The position numbers and the translations under genes were made by a program. DNA of 64,000 nt from Opisthorchis felineus (taxonomy: Eukaryota > Platyhelminthes > Trematoda > Opisthorchiida > Opisthorchiidae): contig SJOL01008935.1 in assembly GCA_004794785.1 (NCBI GenBank), positions 85,800-149,799 on the forward strand, written 5' to 3'. The notes under the pieces are model-generated. The model saw only the letters and a program-made list of their open reading frames with translations, made no database searches and was not told the DNA's origin. Shown one piece after another: positions 25,101-35,215 of this stretch. The stretch's first letter is position 1; the number at the start of each line of letters is the position of its first letter.

Positions 25101-28100
25101 GATTCAGACTCTGAACCCCTGGCTAGTAATTAGAGACTAAATGGTGCGGCCACGAATGGCTGGTTAGCAGCATGATTATCTTGTGCTTAGGCAGGATAGA
25201 ACGCTATTCATCCTTCGATCACGGGTTTCACGTGATCACGCATTGCCCAACTCCTCGGGTAACGACTCTAGTGGGAGGTTCACTCGTGTGAATTGCCCTT
25301 CTCCATGAACTATTCATTTTCAATATTGGGAACGGCATTTTTTCAAAAAAGGCTTACTTAGTACGCCTCTGAAAACATACTTATGATTCCTACAATCTCT
25401 CCACTACATTTGTATTGTTGGTGGAAGTCAGCATTGGAGATATGGTGAGATTGTTTTGATCTTAAATACTTCTTAAATCTCGACCAACCGCGTAACCTAG
25501 TCACTTAGCCTGACGAAGCTTTTGTGTCAAAAGCGAAACGTTGCCCAGCAATAAATCTACCGATTGTTACCAAACTTTTCCGAGAACGTTAAGTACTTCT
25601 CTTTTGTCTGTCCATCCAGAGACCGATCTACAGAATAATTTATATTCAGTCGGCTCTGTAGGAGCCTAATATTTTTTAATTTCCGCCTCAAGTGATCTCC
25701 AGCACTTCCCACGAGATAGTGCTTTTGTCAATTGAAAAATTTCATTCAACGTGGTGAAACCGCCCCACAAGTTTGGGATTCCACCAAGTCCCGAACCAGA
25801 AATATCCGTTTAGCCGACGGAGCAGTTTTCGGTATCTCAAAGCACCTTTACTCGTCTCACAGAGTTATATTCACAGTAAAACAGTGAATGTTTTCGTCCG
25901 TGTAGTTTTTTTTGCGTTCGGTTAGACAGTTCTTGTCAGTTTCATAAACGGAATGCATGAAGTAAGAATTCGGTTCTTCGAATGATCATCACCACCGTAC
26001 CCTTCATCTTTATCTATGTGACAAGGCGAGCATAGGTAGAACGGTCTCATGACCCCTTGTTCATCAGTTGCCCACTACTAAGGAACCACAATCACCTGTC
26101 GTTCGTGAATTGTATGTTTTTCAGTCTCATTGGGGTATTGGCTCTAACGATAGCTTAATTGCACAATTTCAGCTCAGGGTCAATTATTTCTATTTTAAAT
26201 GGTCTGTATGCTGGGATTATTAGAGAAACCCGCGAAAACCAGGGCTTGGTTGTCAAAATGTTTAAAACGATTGCTATAACGATGGCTGAAATTGAGGTTT
26301 AGCGAACTATTTCATGTAAAACACGGTCTTTGCTGTAATACCACAGCTTTAATGGAGCCACCACAACTTCCATCACCTCAAATGCATCCGGTCGGTTTCC
26401 TTTCGTGCTTTTTCCATGCCAACAAACCGTTTTGAATCAAAGGATCGGAGTAGTATTGAGTATATAAAACCATGCATTATCTACATTAAAACTGCTCAAC
26501 ACCCCAGCTGACACGGATCAGACCTCCTTTGCACTTGAACCGCTCGTGAAACATAGTGGCTTCACTGGAAGTCATAATGGTAATAATCTGATCGAGTCAG
26601 ACTGCTTTTTGTTAAACGCTGTCCCTGTAAGGAGAGCAAAAAGGCGTTCTATTTCTTTGTTTTATGTTTATGTACAGTAGTTTTATTTACCCTGCTCTCG
26701 CGGTACCTGAATTACAAGCGGTTGAGTGAAAGTTTGTTTTCCCCAGTTCATACACACATCGTTGGTTGGCTTCCGAATTCGAGTTATTAATTGTGTTGTC
26801 GAAGAGATCGCAACAGAATTCGACCTGGGACCCTTGGTTATTATCCGATCCAGGACAAACGCTTGTCATACGCTGTCTACAGTACAAAGCAAGCTCACTT
26901 CCCCTTCTATTGCAGATCGAATCTAAGGCAATATTCGCCCGGATCGATCAACGTAATGGAACTGTCTACTTCCAGGATGACCCCGAACGTTACAATTCAA
27001 TGGAGATGTTCATGACATTGCAGAAAAAAGTAAGCACATTTCCTGGTCCCCTGTCAATCGCAATGGACTGACCTAAACTCTGCTATGACTAGAAGCGTGA
27101 CGACTATGCCTAGCACCTCGTGCTTCGCCATATTCGGTTGGTGAATTTTCTCTCATCTCGATCAGTTTTAGCCTGCTCCGTATTTGGATGAAAATCACAG
27201 TACACCGCTCTTCACAAGTACGCCATTTGCATTTGGCGTGATTGTTTTCCAGCAATTGAGGAGTAATTCTTTCTTGAGAAGTAACTGCCTGAGAACCTTG
27301 AGCGCGAATTTCCTACTTCCAGAATGACTTTCATCTCTAGGGCACAAAATTAGTAACCCGAATGCTCCTTGTGATTGGGTCAGATTCATCTGTCAGTCAT
27401 CAGTTTGAGTAGTTGCCATAATCACTGCCGCGTTAGCGAGTTCTCATTACTGCGGCTAGTGTGGACCTCATACGGATTTAAGGTAATGAGGTTGCATGAT
27501 GTTTAGCAAGTTCCAGTTATCCTCAATTGTTTCCGCTCTTTTATGGTTCTCATTCGAATATCCCATCGTCATAACCCAGTTTATGTCGACCGAGGAGGGT
27601 TGTGCAAGTTCACCATTTCAACACACATCGCAGGAGAAGAAAGTCGTTGGGAACACCCATACGTGACGGTTTTCGCGTTGTGGACTGTCATCCGCGTTTT
27701 CATTCTGTCCGCGAAAAATTCTGCACCTCTGAACGGGGGATCTGTTTACTACCTGGAACGAGTATTTGTTGTCCTGACACAAGCAAACGAACCACGGCTA
27801 CAGGTCATGTTTGGATTTCAGAACTCTACTTTAGGAACATGATGGTGTCTTCTGCATACTAAGTACCAATGACTATTTGCGATCAATTTATCCGGTTCAG
27901 TGAACAAACCAGCTATCGGTAATGACTATCCTGAATGCGGCAATCCTACGATCATCAGTACGTCTCCAAGGCGTGGTCGAAACATTCCCCCTGACTTAAT
28001 TTGAAAAGTTCTAACACCCGTCCACACTCGTTCACCTGTACCCCCCGGATCATGTGGCTCAACTCTAACTTGTCTAATGATACACCTTAGTGAGAGGAAC

Positions 28101-31100
28101 ACGCCAACCGCTGTTGCCTGGGCAATCACAGGCCCCCTAATTCCTTCAGGCTACATGGCAGCTGTCTTGTGGAAGACGCACTTCAACGATGCCTGTTATA
28201 TTCCGAAGCTCAAGAACACTGCAAGAGAAGTTGACTATGGGGTTTATCTCTTTTAAAAGCGGTATTCCATCCACAGTATCCGCCTTACTCCATTCATTTT
28301 CCAAAGCCATCGGAGTGTCTTCCGTTGTCGCCTTGTTTGTTCGCCCTTTTCGTGAGTCGGGTTTATACAGGACCTGATGCATTTGATTTGGTCAGTTCCT
28401 GCAAAACTTATCACTGGATGTGACTTCAGTTCAACAGTCGTCGATTTCTCCATAACGAAAATATTCACGCCAAAACGCGGAGCACAATAATACTGTTTGC
28501 GAAATACACTAGTACACCCAAGTGAAATGAATCATGGAGCTTTAGTTTAGTTCACAAAGTGCTGAATAATGAGTAGGAAAGTAGTTCACCGCGAACCAGT
28601 TTTCAAGTTGTAGGTTTCGTTTTCTGTAGAAAGCAGCACCTCTCACACTGATTCCGTAAGTCGTATACGCATGGGATGTAACTTGCGCTGCCATCCGAGA
28701 GGTATCACTGGCCCCGGCCTTGTACGGTCCTCCATTGAGCTGGAGATGGCTCAGTGGTTAAAGCGCGAATTTACTGACCGGAAGGTCCGTGGTTCGGACC
28801 CAACCTCTGCATCTCGACTGCTCCTGTCTAGGCATAGGCAACCTGGAAGTATCGCAGTCCTCGTGCTTCCTTCAGATGGCATGGCATCTAGGCATCCGAA
28901 GGGTGTTACAGCTGAACGATTATTATTATTGACGGTCCTCCATTCAGGCTTTTGGGTTAGGTTACCGGTCAAGCAGTAATTAAATCATGAAATACAGTGA
29001 TGAGTTGTCTGATGAAAGACGACTAACATTATCGCGGCCATGAATTACAGTCTTCTGGTTTGTATTTTGTACATGGAGTGTGATGTCGAATCCCTACTTC
29101 TTACGACATAGCGAGGAGCTGTTAACAAATGCAATTGTACTTTGGAACCTTATAGTACTCGGAGCGACATTAACAAGTCTGCTCTCGTAGGAATGCTTTG
29201 CTCGGAATTACGGCGATAAAAGTCAAGAGCCGCTTGCAGTGAGACCGAACGAATGAGTCGGATGACCGTGCCCCCTTGCTTTCTTTTTCGTTATCACTAT
29301 CATTCGTCGGTTCTAAGACAAATTTTCCAAAATATTGCCTATTTTGGTCTGCGGTTACCAGTTTGACAACTTCCATGGGTAATGATACCAAGTCTGAGTT
29401 CAGCGTTCACAACGAACTTGCTTTCCATGTACGTTATCATGTTAAAGGTAGATAGAAAGCTCCAGCTGGCAACACAAAAATCGAAGGGCTCTAGGAATAC
29501 CCAATATTTTGGACCAGAGAGCATCACATAGGGGAAACTGCGTCAGTCGGTCGACAGTCTACGCAGTATGGACAACAGCTGAACTCTACAGATAACCACT
29601 CCGAAACGATCTCCAAACCGAGTTGCATATGTTTATACGTGATTTGTCAGTGATTCAAGGATACTTGGTACTTTGACTTACTTAGAAGTCTTTTGATCAG
29701 GATGCGACCAATAAAAAGCAAAGCGGACGGATATGGGCGTTTCCCATCTCCTGATGCAAAAAGCCAGTCATGGTTATTCATCCCGGAAGGTAACACGAAC
29801 CCTTGTAATGAGCAGGTCGTCTCTCAGCCGTGATTTTCATAGCTGGTGACACTTTTCTGTTGGTTTCCCTAGTTTTGTTAACATGCGTTGCTTTTATTAT
29901 CGAGAGGTTTATTAACAGGCGGAGCCTAGGTTAACAAACTATCAGCCATCAGGCACCGTCCACTACTTGACGATAACCAAGCGTGAGTCAGTAATTCTGA
30001 TATTTTACCTATCCGTGAAGGACATCAGCTGACGCAGTTGACATTGGCTGTCAGGTAACAACTAAGTCGGGCAACAGAATAATGGGAAAATTAACTAACT
30101 TTAAGTTGCGGTGCCTCGGCCGCCGTTCCTCGGGCAACTAACTAATGCCTACACATGTGGGAGCACCAAAGGTTGCCACTGAAGAATAATATCACTACGT
30201 GTGGTGGTACACAGCTAAAATGTGAATGGACGATTTCAGCCTAGTATTTTCCCTTCTTGATGACAACCCACCACGCCTAGGTTCTTTAAAAGCCGGGAAT
30301 CTCGCATGAATATAACGAGTCTGAGGGAAACGGAGAAACCTCCATCCTTGTCGTAAACTTCAGAACAGTAGTAAAACATGCTGGGGAGCTCAAGTGACTT
30401 GGTTTGGTCCACAAATTCTTAAGAATGCCAGAAGCGGTAAACTTCAGTGTTAATGATATCCGGAGAGAGTTTTCCCTTAGAAAATGGTCACATAAGCAAG
30501 CCGAGCTCCTTTTTTTTACAGGAATTAGATGACGGACTTTGCACATTTTTATCTCAAACAATAACTGTTTCAGTTTCTTGCACCCGAATTCATCATCCAC
30601 GATGGGTTCATACTGTGCAGTGCGGTTATCACTTACACTGGATATATTTCTGTCCGTTTTCTGAAGAGAAGAGGGAGTGGGTAGATCATGGATATTTGGA
30701 GACGAGTAGCCTGACCTACAAACCGCACAGCTTCCAAAACATTTCTTGTTTCCGGATTTATCTTACAGAGTGGCGCATGCATACCCACAGTTGTCTTATG
30801 CAAATACACGATGTTTATGCATAGTACTGGCTAGGGACGGACTTCACCGGCCGTTACAGAACTACCTCCGTAATACGGTCGAATTCGTGTGGCTTTTCCG
30901 AAGTCGTACGAAAGTGGAAGTATCCTAGATATAGTGAAATCTCTACTATGAGAACTTTGGAGAAAATGTGCACCTTGCCTAACGTTGTGTCGACATGTAG
31001 TACGTAAACGGACTGGCGAATAAAACAAATTCGAGGTGTGGTTAGGGTAAAGTTAATCACATTAGATACAACGGTTAGATGCATTTAGCTTGAGACCTCG

Positions 31101-32280
31101 TTCGTCCAAGACGGTAGACAGTTTAGGCTGTCATTCTGAGAGATAGCGCTGACCAGCTAATATGAACCTGATGTGGTTGTATGGAGCTCATAAGCTTCCG
31201 TTTCACCGAGATATAAATTCCAGGAAGCACATTACTGGTACTCCACCAGCGCACCCGAATTATGGTTGATTTCAGTTTCATCTTATTGGTATGGGTAGTT
31301 GTTCTGATACATCGACTGCTCTTGTGGAGGCTCGTCTTACCTGGCGTCATCTCATGCTTTGTACCCTCTATCAGGTGCGTGGCTGCCATATACGGGATGA
31401 TGCAGCAACTAAGCGCGATGCTGGGTTTATTCTTATGCATGTTCAACGACCAATATGCTCTGCAGTGATCCGGACATTTGTATACGTATACTTCATGCAC
31501 TGAAAATTCCTTTTCAGATTGAGGAGTGTGTGGCGCTGGAAAAGTATTTGATGAACGTTTCGGATGAACTGGCGGAAAATCCGAAATATGCAAAGCGAGT
31601 AAGTGTTTTAGCGCAGAAACCTTGCTTTTTAGCGTTGTTCATTCCTTTTTCTAGTTTAAATGGAGCAGAATAGCCTACTGTTACTAATATTGTGCACATA
31701 GTCATCGTGTCACAGCGGAACAGCTCGGTTTTACTTCGACATAACCATGATCCTCGTGGACACTACAACACCATTGGTAAATACGAATACTTGACCGCCA
31801 TGCAGCCATTGAAGGAAGAGGTGGAGTGAGTGGGAACTTATCGCAAGAAGTTCCACACGGAGCGCTACTGCTAGCAGGCGTCTCAGACTGATAAATTCTG
31901 ACCCTGTGCAATCGGACTCGACGGTACTATCGGAAGTCGCTACCTGGGAATATGAGTAGTTGACCCTTTACCAAATCGTTCATCTTTGGAAGCCCATCGA
32001 TTAAGAGGACAGTTTCGGAGCCGCGGAAAGCAGTTACACTGGAACGAAAGCTCCAGAAACTACAGACAATTGTGGGCCACTTTTTTGAAGGTCGAAAGCA
32101 CTAAACAATATGGATGGGTAGTTTGACACGGTATTATCCCATTTCGCAGTGGTTATTTCCTCACCCTATTGTAGTATTTGGTGCTAAGGGACCGTTTGGA
32201 CGAACTTACACGCGTCAAAATTACTTTTTCAGATGCTAGAGCTTGAGAGCCGCACAGCGAAGCCATCCGGTCACTACTGA
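13057..32280 (+). CDS. COPS3: COP9 signalosome subunit 3, C-terminal half (spliced gene, six confirmed exons)
   Basis: CSN3 is a PCI-domain subunit of the COP9 signalosome, which removes NEDD8 from cullins. Six exons (13057-13158, 16176-16247, 23026-23112, 26916-27029, 31518-31598, 32233-32280) join in frame, all at codon boundaries, and give about 167 residues ending in a stop. Diagnostic strings are YGLVKQ and SLTK followed by [13 protein letters not shown], then [11 protein letters not shown], then [14 protein letters not shown] and DPERYN. These follow the order of animal CSN3 through the winged-helix end of the PCI domain and the short tail. Introns are long (0.6-6.8 kb) with good donors (GTAAGT four times overall in the set, GTAAGC, GTCAGT). 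The N-terminal ~60% is not found here; the exon that should link 8313 to 13057 was not recognised. Identity comes from recalled family knowledge, not an alignment program, but the chain of six matching exons makes it very likely. Confidence 0.93.
13159..16175. other. COPS3 intron without recognised elements
   Basis: About 3 kb. A copy of the short interspersed motif lies at 13505-13543. Open frames, such as the 89-codon plus frame at 14738-15007, show no family motif. Confidence 0.4.
16176..16247 (+). CDS. COPS3: COPS3 exon (YGLVKQ segment)
   Basis: Twenty-four codons, DHNYGLVKQ to HSLTK, between a TTCCTTACAG acceptor and a GTAAGT donor. YGLVKQ and SLTK are hallmark CSN3 positions in the PCI domain. 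Confidence 0.92.
17000..18720 (-). mobile_element. LINE of a second family, RT and C-terminus
   Basis: Minus frames in order give [20 protein letters not shown] (RT start), [20 protein letters not shown] (palm), a decayed GVRQG region, and [20 protein letters not shown] (C-terminus) near 17050-17150. The wording of the motifs differs from the other LINE copies, pointing to a different family. It lies in the COPS3 intron, antisense to the gene. Confidence 0.78.
19090..20840. other. COPS3 intron interval without recognised elements
   Basis: Only short unrelated frames. Nothing supported. Confidence 0.4.
20842..21018 (-). mobile_element. SINE, diverged full copy
   Basis: Minus-strand copy: TTGGTGCCTAGCTGCTATG, GACCTTCCGGTCAGTAA and a decayed B box (GGTTCCAACCAC). 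It lies in the COPS3 intron 16248-23025. Confidence 0.85.
23026..23112 (+). CDS. COPS3: COPS3 exon (SLADVASR segment)
   Basis: Twenty-nine codons, [13 protein letters not shown] to EAEKYLLEM. This is the start of the PCI winged-helix part. The acceptor TATATAG lacks a strong pyrimidine tract and the donor is GTCAGT, both weaker than in the neighbouring exons, but the reading frame joins perfectly on both sides. Confidence 0.92.
23400..23900 (-). repeat. Medium-copy repeat family A, longest copy
   Basis: On the minus strand the strings CCCGTCCCTCCTCGG, CTTCCATAAATGTAGACATG, CTGGTCGCCTGG and CTGCCTTCACACTCCTATCG occur in the same order as at 39140-39400 and 52510-52720 on the plus strand. No coding motif seen. 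It may be the untranslated 5' part of a LINE, or a non-autonomous element. Confidence 0.65.
23935..24110 (+). mobile_element. SINE, full copy
   Basis: A box GGCTCAGTGGTTAGAGCGCG, B box GGTTCGAACCTG, and the standard body to TACAGTTGAACG. It sits between a medium-copy repeat (23400-23900) and a LINE 3' fragment, within a COPS3 intron. Confidence 0.9.
24280..24640 (+). mobile_element. LINE fragment, C-terminus
   Basis: A plus frame gives [20 protein letters not shown] followed by WWPTLDLSE-like sequence and a tail region. It is the [11 protein letters not shown] block that closes the LINE reading frame. Confidence 0.8.
24668..24945 (-). mobile_element. LINE fragment, endonuclease-RT linker
   Basis: A minus frame gives [18 protein letters not shown], then [19 protein letters not shown]. 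It matches the linker at 2400-2540 (RFPGLCKMWTNHLATERL). It is inverted relative to the fragment just before it. Confidence 0.72.
25000..26915. other. COPS3 intron interval without recognised elements
   Basis: No gene or repeat could be supported. Frames near 26700-27071 are shadows of, or run into, the exon at 26916. Confidence 0.4.
26916..27029 (+). CDS. COPS3: COPS3 exon (winged-helix beta segment)
   Basis: Thirty-eight codons after a CCCCTTCTATTGCAG acceptor, ending at a GTAAGC donor. [14 protein letters not shown] and DPERYN match the CSN3 positions for the winged-helix beta hairpin. Confidence 0.94.
28744..28932 (+). mobile_element. SINE, full copy with ATT tail
   Basis: A box GGCTCAGTGGTTAAAGCGCG, B box GGTTCGGACCCA, complete body, and a short (ATT)n tail at about 28918-28931. 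The tail marks the 3' end expected for a LINE-mobilised SINE. It lies in a COPS3 intron. Confidence 0.9.
29000..31517. other. COPS3 intron interval without recognised elements
   Basis: Frames of 60-125 codons in both directions show no family motif. A minus frame at 29170-29391 has an acidic, low-complexity stretch ([12 protein letters not shown]); no splice support was evident. Confidence 0.4.
31518..31598 (+). CDS. COPS3: COPS3 exon (C-terminal helix)
   Basis: Twenty-seven codons after a CCTTTTCAG acceptor, with a GTAAGT donor. The peptide [18 protein letters not shown] corresponds to the long C-terminal helix of CSN3 that joins the signalosome helical bundle. Confidence 0.9.
32233..32280 (+). 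CDS. COPS3: COPS3 terminal exon
   Basis: Fifteen codons and TGA directly after a TACTTTTTCAG acceptor, in phase with the previous exon: [15 protein letters not shown] then stop. The short polar tail ending in an aromatic residue resembles other animal CSN3 C-termini. A polyadenylation signal follows within 100 bases. Confidence 0.82.
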   Translation: MLELESRTAKPSGHY

Positions 32281-32367
32281 CTTGCTTGTATCATTGCCAA
32301 GACTAACAAAACGCAACATCAACCCCGCAACCCAAAGTCCTCACCCTTCAATGTTCAGTGCAACGCA

Positions 32368-32373
32368 AATAAA
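32368..32373 (+). promoter_or_regulatory. Polyadenylation signal of COPS3
   Basis: An AATAAA hexamer lies 88 bases after the COPS3 stop codon. It is the first canonical hexamer after the stop. A T-rich stretch follows (about 32382-32402). Confidence 0.6.
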
Positions 32374-33364
32374 ATTCATACTATATTGTTTGCAGTATTT
32401 GATTACGAGCAGGATGGGGTTGTACAGAGGGACTGGATGAAGCGGATCAACGTGCCTTCCTGTAAAGTAAGTTAAAAAAAAGGGCATGAAGTACCATTAA
32501 AAAAAAAGAAGAATGTGTCTTTAAGTTGGGTAAACACAGGTTGAGCTTGTCACATGAAAGAGGAATCAAGGTGCAGAATTTAAATGAGATTCTGCGAATG
32601 TATAGCCAAGAGGTCTTGTGTGCAAGATGTTTTCCTCGATTGGGGATAGGCAATCCATGGACTTTGCGAACGGCATCATGTCGTTCGATCGATATAGTTT
32701 TGTGTATAACAGGCTTAACTGACGAAATGAGAGGAAACGGTCATGATGAGGGTCGAACGGTGATTTTTAGTGCCAAATTGCTTCGCCTTCGGAGGAGATG
32801 AAATCTTTACGGGTAGTTCCTCTACTCGTACACAGAGATCAGAACGCGAATACTCATTCTCTCAAGGTAACAATCAGACTAAATTTCCGGACTTTATCGG
32901 TGACATCATGAAGCCTTGGAAGTAGTAACGAAAATAGCTGAATCGAGAAAGTAACCTTGGACTTCGCTTCATGAAATCGTTGTCAGTTCCAAAAGGAGCA
33001 AGCCGAATTGGCCCAAGGTATTTGAAAGACCCTCATTACAACAATACCAAGAGTCAGCTGAATTTCCGAGAGAATATTGACAAATCTACTTCATTTTCGC
33101 TTAACGCGCACCTGTGGGTGTACTGTGTTTTATAACGAAACATTAAGGAACAAGGTCGCTCTAACTGGGCGGGTTCATCTTTCAGTCATAGCCCCCAACA
33201 CCACGGAGCTGACAGTGCGATATTTCAACCTAGTGGTTCTGTGGCAAATTGACAACCATAGGACTAAAGGTGAGACAGCTGGATGAAGTCACGTCGCTAG
33301 TGGACATCTTTGGACTTGCAAATGACCCGATTTGGCCACCATCCATCGAACATACATATACCGT

Positions 33365-33575
33365 TTGCGAAATACACTCATTTGCAAATTAGGTTGGTCC
33401 TAACGGGAGAATCAAGTGAATGCCAGCTGATAATCCTCCGCCGAATGCGTTGCATCAAGGCCGTCTCATTTTTCAGTGGGTAAGATATCACAGTACATTT
33501 TCCCGACGGAGCACACTACTCATAAAGTTGCTGAAAACCCCTCAACAGCCCACGGTTGCATCATTCGGGTAAACC
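33365..33575 (+). repeat. Repeat family C, third locus
   Basis: GAAATACACTCATTTGCAAA, GGGAGAATCA, ACATTTTCCCGACGGAGCAC and AAGTTGCTGAAAACCCCTCA match the unit at 8636-8860 in order. Confidence 0.65.
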
Positions 33576-33582
33576 AGGTGGG

Positions 33583-34300
33583 CTACAATAGAACTTTAGA
33601 TGGAACCGTGGCCGTCCATGGTGAGCCACTTACGCCAGTGTTCTCTGGTTCGCATAGTCCGGCCATACCACCTATGTAAGTGGCAACACGTGCACAATTG
33701 AACAGATAAATAACCATGGAGGTCGGCAATGTCAGTTTGTCCTTATTTTGCAGACGAAGAATGGAATCTGGAGCCGACAGCGAATTTTTTATAGCGCCGA
33801 CAAATTTGAGAGCCATAAAGTCACTGTTGAAAGGGAACATTGTAAACAGCTGTCTGAATTCGACTCCCTCTATTCTCATCCTTTCCGCGACCTTTCGCAA
33901 GCCATTTTGAAATATCTCTGATGATATCTATTTCGTATTTTAATTTGCCAGCACAACATAGTTTTCCAGCTCTCGAAGCTAAGCAGCGAACCAGGATTTG
34001 CTTCTGTTGTAGGTGAACAAAGCTGTGGAAGTGTGTGTTGCCCTTGCCAGGTTTACTTTTCTTTGAATTGCGCCATCGGCTCGTCTAGTCAATAACATAC
34101 AAAGAATGGAGAGTTGGTTGTTTGCCCTTTTGTCGTGAGTCAAGTTTATGACAGAACCTGAGACACTGGAACACATACGAGATGTGTCTAGGTCGAATAC
34201 TCTATCAACGATACGAAGTAAATAGTCGGCATATCTGCGATGTTGGCGAATTCTGATGTTTCTTTGTAGCTCAGTTTTCCAGTTTTGCCATGAAGACATC
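33583..34300 (-). mobile_element. Penelope-like element fragment, RT plus GIY-YIG remnant
   Basis: A minus frame at 34299-33979 reads YADYLLRIVDRVFDLD, then NNQLSILCMLLTRRADGAIQ, matching the YVDDTF...L.FLD.L..R..DG..... palm region of Penelope-like reverse transcriptases. The next frame (33900-33583) has TSMVIYLFNCARVATYIGG, a decayed GIY-YIG nuclease start. Frames are broken. It occupies the convergent interval between COPS3 and MRPS9. Confidence 0.75.
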
Positions 34301-34990
34301 AGTGAACAGTGGACTCAAGGAGTGGTCCGACGGCTAAATCAAACGGTTTATCGAATATAGGTGTAATTGAAGCTGAGCTGTATGTTCACTACAGAATTCA
34401 AGAAGGTACCCTTCAACATATTAATGGGTATGCATAAATCAGCACTTGGGCACTCAATCTGTGTGCATAGGTAAATAATGGTGCCATTGAGTCGCACTTG
34501 AAACCGCGGGAATCAGGTTATGAACACGGTACCACGACCGATATTACTCTGCCATATGAGGCCTCTGAACTAGACCGCACTGTTTCGAATATGATACGAA
34601 CGGAAACACGAAGCGGCCTTTGTGCAGCACAATCATGAACGAGTTGAGTCTCCCGTTGAAACCAAATTGGTTTGCAAATGAGTGCATTTCGTACAATTTG
34701 GGTTGAAGTAGAACATAAAGCTGACGGAATTCGGGGACTCCGCCTAGCTGATGAGCCTTAAGAAGAGCGAAATGAGTCGTGGGTTGTCGAAGGGTTTTCA
34801 GTAACCTTAAGAATAGTGCGCTCTTGTATTTTACTAAGGACAACAAATAGAATTTGTAGAGGACTAAGTGCCGAAGCCGAAAACCAAGCTTCAGTTAGGA
34901 ATAGCGATTAGCACAGAGGACGCTACCCAAGTTATGCTGCAAAAGGACTATGAATCACATCACAGGGTGAAATAAATACTTTGTTAATAG
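34300..34990 (-). other. Interval just downstream of MRPS9
   Basis: A 100-codon minus frame (34846-34544) could belong to the upstream part of the Penelope-like element, but carries no motif I can name. No AATAAA on the minus strand was seen close to the MRPS9 stop. Confidence 0.3.
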
Positions 34991-34991
34991 C

Positions 34992-35215
34992 CTACCAGAT
35001 TGGTTTCTTTCGAGCTTTTTTCTGACCGGGGTTTTTTCTCTCCGCGAACCGATCATCCTGAGTCAAGAGACCGCTCACGCAAAGCCGTTGTCTACCCATT
35101 TCTGTGGGAAGTAGTGATGCCAAACATCTTGAAATGGCAAGTCTGAGGGCATTGGCAGGAGAGCTGGTTCCCGTTTCCGTAACGGTAGCCACAATGTCCA
35201 CTTGACCGAGTGTTT
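34992..35215 (-). CDS. MRPS9: MRPS9 last recognised exon (S9 C-terminal half)
   Basis: Two bases plus 73 codons and TAG. It reads [31 protein letters not shown], then [19 protein letters not shown] and ARKKPIW. The L(T)xDxRxxERKkPGqkkAR signature is intact. The final Lys-Arg usual in S9 tails is absent here; a GTAGGC donor overlaps the stop, so a small further exon is possible. Confidence 0.94.

Noticed and set aside
28744..28815. Apparent tRNA genes (strong A and B boxes) here and in similar places
   Set aside because: Each is followed by the same non-tRNA body and repeats many times, so they are SINE heads, not tRNA genes.
31123..31593. 156-codon minus-strand frame
   Set aside because: It overlaps the COPS3 exon 31518-31598 on the opposite strand and shows no motif; treated as a shadow.
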